From the NCBI GenBank assembly GCA_036924085.1, contig JAVGWX010000007.1:30605953-30669952 (forward strand): 64,000 nt of DNA, in the 5' to 3' direction. This document shows positions 44,566 to 55,690 of this stretch, piece after piece. The stretch comes from Ariolimax columbianus (lineage: Eukaryota; Mollusca; Gastropoda; Stylommatophora; Arionidae). The notes beneath the pieces were generated by a model. The model saw only the letters and a list, made by a program, of their open reading frames with translations, had not been told where the DNA came from and made no database searches. The first letter of the stretch is position 1; each line of letters begins with the position of its first letter. Made by a program: the position numbers and the translations under genes.

Positions 44566-45099
44566 ATGCCCATTTTGGAAACCAGTGTATAGAATTGCAC
44601 AATAGTCTCTGATCTGAAATCCTTGGGGCGCTAGAACTCGTGGATACCAACGACACACAGGGAGATAGGTGGATTTGGTGTGTATTTGTTGAAGGTAAAG
44701 TTGAAGCATAGCAGGCACATATATCGGCCTAAGAGTGTTAGATACTTCATATTGTGAAGTCACAACTTGTTTATGAAAGGTCTGCGATTTGGGGGCAGTT
44801 CCTTTCCTGACTTACTTGGCCTTCCTCAGCCGGAAGTCGGGTACCCATTTGGGGCCACTGGAGCGTCTAGGTAAGGTTAGTTGAACTTCATAGGTTCGCC
44901 TTGAAAGTTAGTGACATGCCACTGTGGTCATCAGACCATTTGCTTAACGGGGATATAAGAACGTTTGCCTTTATGAATACCACAACATATTGCGGTAAGC
45001 CCCGAGTTCAGCTATTCTTTGGAACAAATGTTTTTAAGACTCTATTAACATCTTAAACCTCGGGCTTTCTCTTCTTTTAAAAAAAGTTATTTTTGTACA
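44566..45099. other. Unassigned sequence
   Basis: A GGGTACCCATTTGGGGCC block near 44,838 resembles part of the SINE-3 body, but no head is visible. Confidence 0.35.
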
Positions 45100-45480
45100 T
45101 TTCAGCGTTAGGTTATGAAGATGTTTTTGACCGGGTTCTAGAATGTGCTTCGTATATAGGGCGCTTCACTACTTCTTTTATTTCTGCTGTCCATCTGATG
45201 GATGGACGGCCATTGGCACTGTATTCATTGTATATGTATAGGACTGCTTTCTGAGAGATACCATCTAGTGTTTGTTATGTCGCGTAGTCGAAGCATTTGG
45301 TTTACTGTCCCTTGATGAGGCCTAGCATTCGGTGTTGTGCTTTTTTGTCTCCTAATATCGTCGTTTCTGATTATATCCATCCTTTTTAATACAGGCATTT
45401 TTCGCAGGTCTTTCATCTGTGTTGTTAAAACGTAAGTAGCATGTCCCTTCTTACAACAGCCCACCCATTTGGCGTTATAA
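45100..45480 (-). mobile_element. LINE RT C-terminal relic (unassigned type)
   Basis: Minus-strand frame contains LKRMDIIRNDDIR after a YVLTTQMKDLRKMP segment, matching the RLDKIRNE.IR region common to several LINE RTs. Later frames hold decayed fragments. Confidence 0.5.
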
Positions 45481-46227
45481 GTTTTTTCGTAAGTGTGCAG
45501 TACGGTAATAAACCATTTGCTTTCCCCATGTAGAAGAGCAATTGTCCAAGAGAGAAGAAGAAGGGGGGGGGGGGGGGGGGCAATTATCGGACAAACTGGT
45601 CACCGAACCCTGTGCGTTGGGATTGTGAGTTTCACCTCTAGCCACGGATCATCCACCTCTGTTGTTACGATATTTCTTTGGTATGGGTCCCATCAATCTT
45701 GTATTATCTTTGAGCCATAATATAACCAAACAGCTCTGAGGTAACGACAGGTATTTCTTCATCAAAAAGCAGGCCGTACATTACAAAACAACGACGAAAT
45801 AAAAAGAGGATGTAGGGGATAGGGATCGACGATGTGAACCAGTTACCATACATCCCTCACTGACTTATATAACACGTTACTCATGCAATTGCACAGACCA
45901 GACCTGACACACATGCATTCGTTTCGGCACATGACCTGTTGACATTTCAGCTGAATGTTCTGTAGTACGGCCGTGCCTGGCAGCACGGAAGCCTATAATC
46001 ATCAGTTACCTTAAAAAAACCAAGACGATATTGTTTTTTGTTTTTTTGTGTTAAAAACACACACTGTGCATATTTTCTATTATTGTACACTTGATCTGCA
46101 TTCAATGTTGATTTGAGAAAGTATCTCAATATAGCATATTCTGCTAATGACAAAAATAGTATGTAGGCTACATAGCCTACATGCGAGTACTGCCGACATG
46201 AGACACTCACAACACATGAACTATACA
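45481..46227. other. Unassigned, with a poly-G run
   Basis: A run of 18 G at 45,563-45,580, preceded by AAGAAGAA. Remainder unassigned. Confidence 0.6.
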
Positions 46228-47330
46228 GATATGCTGTTGTTGTTGTTGAATGCCCCAATGAGTAAAATTAATCTTTTGCTCAACCTGAAAAGGGTGTCAA
46301 GTGACAGGTTCAGTTGCTTTCTTCTCTCCCCGATCAGGCAGATGAATGTCGATCGAGGTCCTCCAAGCTGTTAGGCTATGCTTGGCTGCGTCTGCGTGTC
46401 GTTCATTTCTACGGGTATCGCGTCGATCCCCCAACGTGTAGGCAAGGTTGTCACGAAAACAGCCCGCGTACAGGGCTACCTGCCCGGAGGTGATGTGAGG
46501 TGAGGCTCTTGGCTAGTATATTTTACCTGAGTCAGACGGACATGTTCAATCAGTATGTTTTACCTTAGGCGGACTGACTTGTCCGATCAGTATGTTTTAC
46601 CTTAGGCAGACTGACTTGTCCGATCAGTATGTTTTACCTTAGGCGGACTGACTTGTCCGATCAGTATGTTTTACCTTAGGCGGACTGACTTGTCCGATCA
46701 GTATGTTTTACCTTAGTCAGACTGACTTGTCCGATCAGTATGTTTTACCTTAGGCGGACTGACTTGTCCGATCAGTATGTTTTACCTTAGTCAGACTGAC
46801 TTGTCCGATCAGTATGTTTTACCTTAGTCAGACTGACTTGTCCGATCAGTATGTTTTACCTTAGGAGGACTGACTTGTCCGATCAGTATGTTTTACCTTA
46901 GGCGGACTGACTTGTCCGATCAGTATGTTTTACCTTAGTCAGACTGACTTGTCCGATCAGTATGTTTTACCTTAGTCAGACTGACTTGTCCGATCAGTAT
47001 GTTTTACCTTAGGCGGACTGACTTGTCCGATCAGTATGTTTTACCTTAGGCGGACTGACTTGTCCGATCAGTATGTTTTACCTGAGGCAGACTGACTTGT
47101 CCGATCAGTATGTTTTACCTGAGTCAGACTGACTTGTCCGATCAGTATGTTTTACCTGAGTCAGACTGACTTGTCCGATCAGTATGTTTTACCTTAGGCG
47201 GACTGACTTGTTCGATCAGTATGTTTTACCTGAGTCAGACTGACTTGTTCGATCAGTATGTTTTACCTGAGTCAGACTGACTTGTTCGATCAGTATGTTT
47301 TACCTGAGAAGACGTTAGTCTCCTTTCGCC
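46228..47330 (-). repeat. Repeat D containing a 37-bp array
   Basis: The left end shows (GTT)n and AATGCCCCAATGAGTAAA, then D blocks to about 46,500. From 46,540 to 47,310 about 21 copies of a 37-bp unit (CTTGTCCGATCAGTATG + TTTTACCTTAGGCGGACTGA) follow. The right end resumes D with AGAAGACGTTAGTCTCC. The single-copy equivalent is at 49,150-49,200 in another D copy (TCTGATCAGTATATTTTGTC, then CAGACGTTAGTC). Confidence 0.88.
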
Positions 47331-47339
47331 AATATAGCA

Positions 47340-48440
47340 GATATCAAGCGTAAACGAATCAGGAGAGCTGCGGTATGGATGGCACAGGCAGAAAGAAAGA
47401 TTGGTCAGATAACTACAAAACAGATCATAAACAAAGCGGACGAATGGAATCACACTGCAGATATAATGATAGACTACCACCGGGTCATTATCACTTTGGG
47501 AAGAGAATGCAGAAACAAGTGCAGTGGAAAAGGGAATCTCCAGATTAAACAACTAAGAGAAAATGTCCAGGATCCCTATTTTGTCATATTTGCCGATGGA
47601 TCTGTAATACGAGGTAAGAAAGCCGGTTGGGGCTATTCTGCTAGAGTGAGACAGGGTTAAAGCCGGTTGGGGCTGTTCTGCTAGAGTGAGACAGGGTTAA
47701 AGCCGGTTGGGGCTGTTCTGCTAGAGTGAGACAGGGTTAAAGCCGGTTGGGGCTGTTCTGCTAGAGTGAGACAGGGTTAAAGCCGGTTGGGGCTGTTCTG
47801 CTAGAGTGAGACAGGGTTAAAGCCGGTTGGGGCTGTTCTGCTAGAGTGAGACAGGGTTAAAGCCGGTTGGGGCTATTCTGCTAGAGTGAGACAGGGTTAA
47901 AGCCGGTTGGGGCTATTCTGCTAGAGTGAGACAGGGTTAAAGCCGGTTGGGGCTGTTCTGCTAGAGTGAGACAGGGTTTTTGTTGTTGAGAAGAGCGATG
48001 CATTCTTGCGAACAACGTCCTGCATCAAATTGGAGAACGAGGCAGTGACTTCCGCTTTGAGGTAGGTATCTGGGGCCTCTTTAATGGTGGACTAACCGTC
48101 TCTGATCCTCAATCCTTGATTCGGAAAGTGCACATGAGTACATAGTGGATAAAGAGGCATCCACCTTGTGTGGATCTACTGTCCTCTCCCTACTGGGGTT
48201 TGCTGGATTGACAGAGCTGACTTCGTGGCCTCAGAGAAACCTGCATTGGAGACATTTACAATGGATGGATGTGACATTTTGAAGTCGGTCAGCGACCATC
48301 TTTTGAATGAACACACTGCAGTCGATGAACCAGCAATGCACAGATTGCAAGATTTTGTAATCACACACGTGTCCAGCAGAGATCAGCGTCTGAGAGAAAG
48401 GAGCATGAGTTGGTACAACCAGCGACCTACATGAACCAGT
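47340..48440 (+). mobile_element. LINE-E-like RNase H relic split by a 40-bp array
   Basis: A frame open over 47,379-47,660 ends with an RNase H first strand (VIFADGSV, GKKAGWGYSARV) carrying the first catalytic Asp. The array (47,619-47,979) then stops it. Coding continues after the array with a broken segment, and at about 48,168-48,434 with CDILKSVSDHLLNEHTA, AMHRLQDFVI and RERSMSWYNQRPT. The same tail segment occurs at 10.3-10.6 kb. Confidence 0.7.
47619..47979. repeat. 40-bp array inside the RNase H frame, 9 copies
   Basis: Unit AAAGCCGGTTGGGGCTGTTC + TGCTAGAGTGAGACAGGGTT, nearly identical copies. The junction creates TAA. The first and last copies are continuous with RNase H coding sequence on both sides. 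Confidence 0.95.
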
Positions 48441-48705
48441 AGTATCTACACGTGTCGATCATAGATCAGCGTCTGATAGAAAGGAGCATGAGTTGGTACA
48501 ACCAGCGATCTACATGAATAAGTAGTATCTACACGTGTCCAGCAGAGATCAGCGTCTGAAAGAAAGGAGCATGAGTTGGTACAACCAGAGATCTACATGA
48601 ACCAGTAGTATCTACACGTGTCCAGCAGAGATCAGCGTCTGAGAGAAAGGAGCAGGAGTTGGTACAACCAGCTATCTATATGAACCAGTAGTACCTACAC
48701 TGTGT
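48365..48705. repeat. 83-bp array at a LINE 3' end, 4 copies
   Basis: Unit includes CGTGTCCAGCAGAGATCAGC, GAGTTGGTACAACCAGC and CAGTAGTATCTACA. The first copy is the coding end (RDQRLRERSMSWYNQR) of the relic. Confidence 0.9.
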
Positions 48706-48839
48706 CACTTGCTGAAATGGAAGGATAAACACACACGAGTCTGCCGGGAGTTCAGTGACGTCGATTCTCAGCAGAGCAGAACAGAAAAGAAAAATATTAT
48801 GCTTACTCTTTGACACAACCTTGCGTTTAGTCTCTGATA

Positions 48840-49205
48840 TGTTGTTGTTTGTTGTTTGTTGTTTGCGAATGCCCACAATGAGTAAGGTACTCTTTTGTGC
48901 GCCTTGTAAAGGACGTTAAGTGACGAGTTGCAGTGGCTTTCCTAACATCCCGAACGTGTTGATGAAGGTTGACCGCTGTCCTCCAGGCGGATGTGCTGCG
49001 CTAGGCTTCATCTGCGTGTCGCCCACTACTGCGGGGATTACGTTGATCCTTCACCTCGTTAACCAGGTTGCCATGAAAATAGTCCGTTTCCAGAGAGGGC
49101 TACTAGAAAGCCGAGGTGAGGATCTTGGGCAGTTTGTTTTGCCTGACCCTGATTAACATGTCTGATCAGTATATTTTGTCTGACCAGACGTTAGTCTTCC
49201 TCACC
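48840..49205 (-). repeat. Dispersed repeat D, single-copy arrangement
   Basis: Starts with GTTGTTGTTTGTTGTTT (reverse of a CAA-rich tail) and AATGCCCACAATGAGTAAG. It runs through CCTCGTTAACCAGGTTGCC to CAGACGTTAGTCTTCC. It contains one copy of the segment amplified at 46.5 kb. Confidence 0.8.
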
Positions 49206-50249
49206 AGTCTCTGATATAGAGTACATGTGGCAATCGATTCCATCCGACAACGCGTTCTATGTATCTCTTGTGGATTCAATGGCCTTATAGTGAGGGGAAA
49301 TATTAGACTACTTGTTTGTTTATTTGGACGAGGCAATAAACCTGGTCGTATAGGTGAAGGCGTAGAAACCAGCACTGCAAGGCTTTATGTAATGAGTTAT
49401 CCATTATGGTGGTGGTTTTATACGGGATAAGGGCTAAGTAGAAAATACATCCTGTTCGTGCGTAACGAGTGATAAAGACTTTTTCTCTCTTCGTGCATCT
49501 AGTCCTTTCGGTTGAGTATTATATGAGTCGGGGTTGTGGATGGGTACGAAGATGGCTGTCGAGTGCGATATGAGATCTGCGTAATAACAGTCAGTTAGGG
49601 CATGGCATGTTCGCTTGATGGGACGGTGATAGTTGTTCTGCTGTGGCCTTGTTGGAAGCCTCGCCTGATGCTTACTTCTCTAAGGAGAGGTGTGCCTCCG
49701 GAAAAGACATACATACTTGCATGCATGCATATATACATACATACATACAAATATACATACAACCATACATTTATATTGATACACCACACTGAAAATACAC
49801 ATATACACACGCACGTACACACACACAAACACCCACACTCAATACACACACATACCAAATAACTAAAGGCGCATTTACGTAATTTCACTTGATTAAAAAA
49901 ATGAATATTTGGAATAGTTTTAATATTCAACTATTTCACATATTCATATTTTGTGATTTGATATTATGAAGGTGATCCCTTAATTATTTTGAGTATTGTG
50001 TGCAGTTTGTGTCGTTGGTACGCGCGCGCAAACACACAAACACACACACACGCGCACACACATGCAAGCTCACTTGCACGCACGCACACTAACATATATA
50101 TAAATGTATGGTATTGTATTATCCACTATTCTCACAAATCAAACGCCTACTGATTGGGGAATAGCCTCCTGCATTTGAACGAAAGCTCTATAAAAATATT
50201 TCAAATATTATACAGGAATACAACAGTGATTAATATGTTTTCTACGCGT
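49206..50249. other. Unassigned, with CA-rich simple DNA
   Basis: ACATACAT/ACAC cryptic repeats at 49,710-49,855 and ACACACGCGC-type repeats at 50,020-50,095. No gene seen. Confidence 0.6.
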
Positions 50250-50470
50250 CAGAATTAGAAGAAGAAGAGGCAAGGTAAAAAACGGTTGCGCAACCAACTT
50301 TAACAACTACACCACGAATCGGTTGACGTGAGTGACCTTTACATAATGTTTATGTGGAAAGTGAGAGGGGGAGCTGAGGTCATCAAATACTTTCTGCAAG
50401 GTGAGAAGCCCAAACCACTAGTTTGAGATGCCAAAATGAGAGGTGGGTAGGAATGAGGTCTTTTGAGTCC
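50250..50470 (+). repeat. Repeat F, copy 1
   Basis: Inverted homologue of 54,655-54,885: CGAATCGGTTGACGTGAGTG, GGGAGCTGAGGTCATCA, AAGCCCAAACCAC and TAGGAATGAGGTCTTTTGAG all have reverse-complement partners there. Confidence 0.75.
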
Positions 50471-50639
50471 AATGGTTTCTATTTATTTTGTTGTTTTTGT
50501 GTGCTGTTCCACTTAAAAGAAAGTACTACCTGTAATCACTTACGTAGAGGGAGAGATATATAAAGTAAGCGGTTTTGTTTCATGTTTGTTCTTGTCTCTT
50601 CTATTGATGCATCTTGTCCACCGCATTGTTTATATGAGA

Positions 50640-50640
50640 C

Positions 50641-50675
<35 letters not shown>

Positions 50676-50900
50676 GGAAGTCACTGAGTTAATATAATTC
50701 GTAACCAGGTTTCTTTAGTGGCAGGTTATAGTAGTTTTACGTCTAGGTTGATTCTTGAAACGGTTGACCGGGGACCTGCTCGCTGTAGTGCAGCGTGAGA
50801 GTCAGAAGGAAGCTCACAACTATGGGGATTTTTCTGTCGATCTCCACCACGTTGACCAGGCTGCTCTGCTACTGTCTGTTTCCAGGAGCGCTGCAGGGAA
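50640..50900 (-). repeat. (GTT)n and a repeat D copy
   Basis: About eleven GTT units at 50,641-50,675, then D blocks (TTAGTGGCAGGTTATAGTAG; TTGACCAGGCTGCTCTGC). Confidence 0.65.
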
Positions 50901-51029
50901 CGAAGTGGACTCAGAGGCAGTGAAACGTACTGATCACGACCTCACATCACTTGCTTGTTTGAATTATTTGAAGCATTTGTGTCAAAGCTGCCTAACCAAC
51001 AATGTGGGGTTCGAAACTGTGATCCCTAT

Positions 51030-51590
51030 AGGAATATGTTTGCTGAAGATCCTCGAATTACACTACATCCAGGAGGATTCTTGGTCCACCTCTCAAGTAC
51101 TCTTCGAAATACTTACTTTCCGTGCCCAAGCACCACGTTATATCTTGCATCCAGTATCCAGCGACATGGATTGTCTTGCCATTTGCCTCCAGCACGTCGC
51201 ACCTATTGCATGTTTCCTGGAGGTTGGGGCAGGTCATCGGGTGGTCAGGGTCCAGTACTGCGCCACAATCACATGTGTCTCTGTGTATCCCCATCGCTTC
51301 ATAATCCTCTTGCACAGTGATACACCAGTTCGGAGTCTGTTCAGCGACTTCCATGTTGTGTATGGTAAATAATGTAGATGATATCCAGGAGCAGGTTGCT
51401 TCCGAAGTTCCATCTCTTGGGGCCTGCACCAATTCGTGCCACCACTCGATACGGCGACTTTCAGGGTTTGTCTGTATGGGATTTGTCGTTTCTCTTGGGA
51501 ATGAAGGAAGTCGACACACCAGTCCCCATAGTAGTGTGCTTTCCGAAGAACCTTCCATTACACTACAACCAAGATAACACTAATCTACCT
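51030..51590 (-). mobile_element. LINE C-terminal domain, frame open over 166 codons
   Basis: Minus-strand frame 51,058-51,558. The later part carries a zinc-knuckle-like C-x-C-G...H-P...C-P (CDCGAVLDPDHPMTCP) followed by NLQETC. This is the position and spacing of the C-terminal knuckle seen in jockey/I-type LINE ORF2 proteins (compare CDCG...EHILQDC in LINE-E). No catalytic RT motifs lie upstream. The frame is intact, but no start or partner domain is present, so it is a 5'-truncated copy. Confidence 0.65.
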
Positions 51591-51837
51591 TGTTCAACTA
51601 CACTTTGAGATGTAGGAAGAGCCACTGTAATCTACTACGAAAGATACGTCAACATCTAACTCAGCACGAGAACAACAAATTTGATATTAAAAATGTCTAG
51701 GTAGTGGGACAGTAACACCACTAGGTCAAAAACAGAACAATGCCTACGTTTAGACCTCACGGTCTTTGTCGGGGATAGTATTGTAACGTGTGTACATCAT
51801 CCTGGTGTTGTCACTGAGTCATTAATAATAATACTAA
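51591..51837. other. Unassigned sequence
   Basis: No recognised element. Confidence 0.4.
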
Positions 51838-52159
51838 TGTTCGCTTAGGCATCTGAGGCCCGCTGCGTCGGTGGGCCACATCCACTGCCGCGGCCTGGTC
51901 CCAGGACTCGTTCAGAGTGGAGGTGGTGGTTGATATCTGCTGGAGCCATACTGTGTGGAGACGGCCCCTTCTGTGCCTCCAGCGGGTCGGGGGAAGACAT
52001 TTGGGTGCTGAGGAATAACTTGTGTAGTATCTTCAGGGCCTTGGTTTCCTGGCCCATCGGTACAACATGACCGAACAAAGAAACCCCGCGCCGGTCGTGT
52101 TTCTGAGATTGGGTTGAGGCCTGTTTTAGTCGCTGGTTGCACGTGTACAAGGCCTCCAG

Positions 52160-52162
<3 letters not shown>
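51838..52162 (-). mobile_element. LINE-D 3' fragment
   Basis: Minus-strand frame begins RRGVSLFGHVVPMGQETKAL, matching the (R..L.GHV.RM...) block that follows the RT thumb in many LINEs. Later frames include LNESWDQAAAVDVAHRR-like and terminal remains. Its 5' truncation point abuts (TA)n at 52,163. Confidence 0.68.

Positions 52163-52232
<70 letters not shown>
52163..52232. repeat. (TA)n microsatellite
   Basis: About 34 TA units at the LINE-D 5' truncation. Confidence 0.97.
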
Positions 52233-52235
<3 letters not shown>

Positions 52236-53154
52236 GTTTCAATTTTTTTCTATTTAAAAATAAAATCGATATTTAACCTTCAGATGCCACTGTAGCTTAG
52301 ATCTATTTATTTCTTTGAAGAAAGAAAACATGCATGAAAGTTTGGTAGGGTCTTGATCAGTTTCTTTACCTGAACGTGTTGGTACTTTTAGCTCCCACAG
52401 AAACCCTTTATCAATACACGTAGATGGGAGTACACGTAGTCGAGAGATAACGCACTTGTGTCTCATTGCAATAAACGGAATCAGTAGGCGATCGGGTAGG
52501 CGATCAAATCCCCATAGTTTTTAAACGGTCAATGGTCTCAAGATCAATAAGACTAGGGTGCCTGCATCCTGAGGAACCTCTAGTGTGAACGTCTTGCCAC
52601 TAGTCTAAGGTAGCTATGTGCGAGATAGTTAGATTGGTGACCAGCGCAACTGTTTTCTCACTTTAATCTAAATACAACGCAAGTTGTACTACCAATACAA
52701 AAACTGTCTGATATCGCCTTCATCGCTGACGACGGACAACTAACTTGGTCAGATCTTGCATTAATGACATCATAAGTAAATTGTTTTATATTTTCTCTAA
52801 AATAGCCATATGCACAATTTCCTTTTGTCACGTTAAATAAAATTCATCGTAAGCTATAGCATAGCTATTTATTTACACATCAACGTTCCTTGTATAAACA
52901 TACTTGAATGAATGACGTATGAACAAATCATACACAGCTTGGCGGGAAACCAAGAACGATGACTCGTCAAAGATACAACTGATATATTACAAGTGGAAAA
53001 GAAGTCCACGCAAACATGAGCACACACATACACACGCACGCACGCCAAATTGGACACAGAGGGATTCGAACCTGTTGCGCTGGGATTGTTAAACGGCCGT
53101 CTCACCCATAGATCACACGCAACGTAATATATATATATATATAAAGACAGCTGG
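52233..53154. other. Unassigned sequence
   Basis: Contains a short (AT)n at 53,128-53,142. A GGGATTCGAACCTGTTGCGC at 53,070 is B-box-like, within a tRNA-like 53,030-53,110 stretch, but A box and element ends are not clear. Confidence 0.4.
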
Positions 53155-54047
53155 GTACAACATGGGTTGCTTGCTTTCATCGAGTCTCTACAACACATAT
53201 TTTGAGTTAATGGTGGAACAACTTGTTCGAGGTTGTAATAGGGATTTTAAAATAATTTGTATGAAAGTTAATGTTATCAAATTTGCCGATGATCTAGCCC
53301 TAGTGGGAGGATCAGTAGCAACGTTGCAATGGCTGCTTGAAAAATTGACAGCACCACGAAAAGGTTTGGCGTGAAAATAAAGACATTAACGATAAAGACA
53401 ATTGTAATAGACAAACAGCATAGGCAAATTAATATACTCATCAATGAAGAAATAATGGAACAAGCACAGAAGATAACACATTTAGGGCAAACTTTAACAG
53501 ACGATCCTGCAGTGAGATGGAAATTACAACAAGGACTGCATTCGTTAAATCGGCCTTCCGAGAGAAGCATACATTACTAAACTCAAAGAATATCAGGATC
53601 GAACTTAGAAAAAGATTAATCACTTCTCACATATAGTCAATTGAATGGGGTTGAAAACATGGACTTTCTTCGTACGAAGAAGAAGAAGAAGAAACATGGA
53701 CTTTGATTTTAAAAAAAGGATGAAAACAAAGCGTGGTAGCATTTGTAATGTGGTCATTCTGTAGAATGAAACTAGTTAGTTGGACCGAAAGAAGATCCAG
53801 TGACTATGTGCTCACTTAGGTAGGCACACATAGACAAATATTGAAAGTGATAGAGACACAAGGATGGAGTTGGCTAAGACATAATATGCGGCGTGAAAGT
53901 CTTCAACAGAAGATATTAAAGGACAATATCCAGGGGAAAATAAGAAGTGGCGACAAAAGCGTACCTTTGCATCACAAACATGCATTAAAATTAAAGTAGG
54001 AGCCAATGCTGAAATTAGAAAAGTTGCAAAGGATAGGGTCTAAAGGT
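53155..54047 (+). mobile_element. LINE-F relic with RT active-site motif
   Basis: The only place in the window where an RT catalytic box is plain: NVIKFADDLALVGGS at about 53,271-53,315, where F-A-D-D is the YxDD-type metal-binding site. Before it comes MGCLLSSSLYNTYFELMVE, the usual RT palm lead-in (G..LS..L.N). After a frameshift near 53,370 follow a thumb segment (KTLTIKTIVIDKQ, ITHLGQTLTDD) and the distal part (SWLRHNMRRESLQQKILKDN). Several frameshifts; non-functional. It passes into a 67-bp array. Confidence 0.82.
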
Positions 54048-54368
54048 GAGACATTCTCAGACAACTTTACAACCAGTCTTAGACTGATCAACCAGAGAAT
54101 AGGGTCAAAGGGAGGGGGAGACATTCTCAGACACCTTTACCACTAGTCTTAAGACTGATCAACCAGAGAATAGGATCAAAGGAAGAGACATTCTCAGACA
54201 CCGTCACTACCAGTCTTAAGACTGATCAACCAGAGAATATGGTCAAAGGGAGAGACATTCTGAGATAGCCTTACAATAAATCTTAGAACTGATCAACCAG
54301 ATGATATGGTTAAATGGAGAGACATGCTAAGGCAACCTTACGATATGTCTTAGGAATGACCAACCAGT

Positions 54369-54370
<2 letters not shown>
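54048..54370. repeat. 67-bp array, 5 copies, at the LINE-F 3' end
   Basis: Unit includes GAGACATTCTCAGACACC and GACTGATCAACCAGAGAAT. Spacings between ACCAGAG landmarks are 69, 67, 67 and 67. The last copy reads DMVKWRDMLRQPYDMS, an expected LINE ORF end, so the unit is the element's 3' coding end. Confidence 0.85.

Positions 54371-54404
<34 letters not shown>
54370..54404. repeat. (AT)n microsatellite
   Basis: Directly after the LINE-F 3' array. Confidence 0.95.
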
Positions 54405-54408
<4 letters not shown>

Positions 54409-54654
54409 CCTATCAACAAAGAATTGTAGTCACGAGTTACATTAGCTTAACACGAGTGGTTTCCAACAACACCAACAATAACAGTAGAGATGTGGCCCAG
54501 CAATATCCATCAGGTGGAGCCTAGAGAACACAAGAAAAAGGAAAAGCAACAAAACCGCGAACATTCTCTCAGTTTAATCCAGCATTCAGAAGTGACTCTT
54601 TCTTTCAACTGGAACAACTCACAAAAACAAGCAAATAAATAGCAAGCCGACGAA

Positions 54655-54885
54655 CTCAAAAGACCTCCTCCCTACCTACATCTCATATTGGCACCTCAAA
54701 TTGCGGTGGTTTGGGCTTCTTTCTTGTAGAAAGCATGTGATGACCTCAGCTCCCTCTCACACTTTTCGCGTAAACATTGAGAAAGGTTATTCACGTCAAC
54801 CGATTCGCAGTATAGTTGTTCAAGTTGGTTGTGCAAGTGTTTTTACCTCGCATCTTCTTCATCTGATTCTGAACCGGAGAAAAGA
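54655..54885 (-). repeat. Repeat F, copy 2 (inverted)
   Basis: Reverse-complement homologue of 50,250-50,470. Confidence 0.75.
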
Positions 54886-55329
54886 ACTTAATCGCTCTTA
54901 TGTTCCAGTTTCATAAATGGAATATTTGTTTCTAGAGCTTTCTTTCATATCCAGATAACTACTACACACTCTACAGACATTTGACTGTATGGCGGATTGT
55001 GAATAGTCATGAGTGAGAAAGGATGCTACACTACGGAAGCTAGAGCCTTGCCCCCTCGTCTTTTGCGATTTTCCTCAAAACTACGACGATGTCAGTAAAT
55101 AGGTCACAAACTGGTATTGAATACCTGAAAAATGAAGTTTGTAGCTACTAAAGCTGTCATTAGGTGACAGAAGCACCTAGCGGGAAGAACGCTGTCAAAT
55201 AATCTCATCGACTTCCCTCATAAACCCGACGGTCCTTTGTGTCCAATTTGTAATTTCTTGAACAGATGATTTTTCAGTCTGCAGTGACCCGTTTGTAGTC
55301 TAAAAGTTGTCACTTGATCTCTTCTTGGC
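54886..55329. other. Unassigned sequence
   Basis: A GGTCCTTTGTGTCCAATTTG stretch near 55,230 and TGCAGTGACCCGTTTGTAGT near 55,280 may be a decayed minus-strand LINE knuckle region; weak. Confidence 0.3.
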
Positions 55330-55690
55330 CAAAAGTAGTATGCTTCTGTCTTGTTCTCTTACCTGCTCTATCTCTCATTGTTTCTCTATTGATCTCTCTT
55401 CTCATCCTTCTCTAACCTATTCTATCTCTCATTGTTTCTCTATTGATCTCTCTCGTCTCCGCCTTTTACCTGCTCTATCTCTCATTGTTTCTCTATTGAT
55501 CTCTCTCGTTTCCGTGTTTTATCTGCTCTATCTCTCATTGTTTCTCTATTGATCTCTCTCTTCATCCTTCTCTTACCTTCTCTATCTCTAATTGTTTCTC
55601 TATTGATCTCTCTCGTCTCCGTCTCTTTTCCATTCTCTCTCATTGCTTCTCTATGGATCTCTCTCTCATCCCCCACTGCGACTCTCTCAT
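55330..55690. repeat. 53-54-bp CT-rich minisatellite, about 6 copies
   Basis: Unit with CTCATTGTTTCTCTATTGAT and CTCTCTCGTCTCCG. Landmarks at 55,361, 55,415, 55,468 and 55,521. Confidence 0.92.

Noticed and set aside
50755..51372. 205-codon plus-strand frame
   Set aside because: Mostly antisense to the LINE C-terminal domain at 51,058-51,558, whose zinc-knuckle spacing makes the minus strand the meaningful one.
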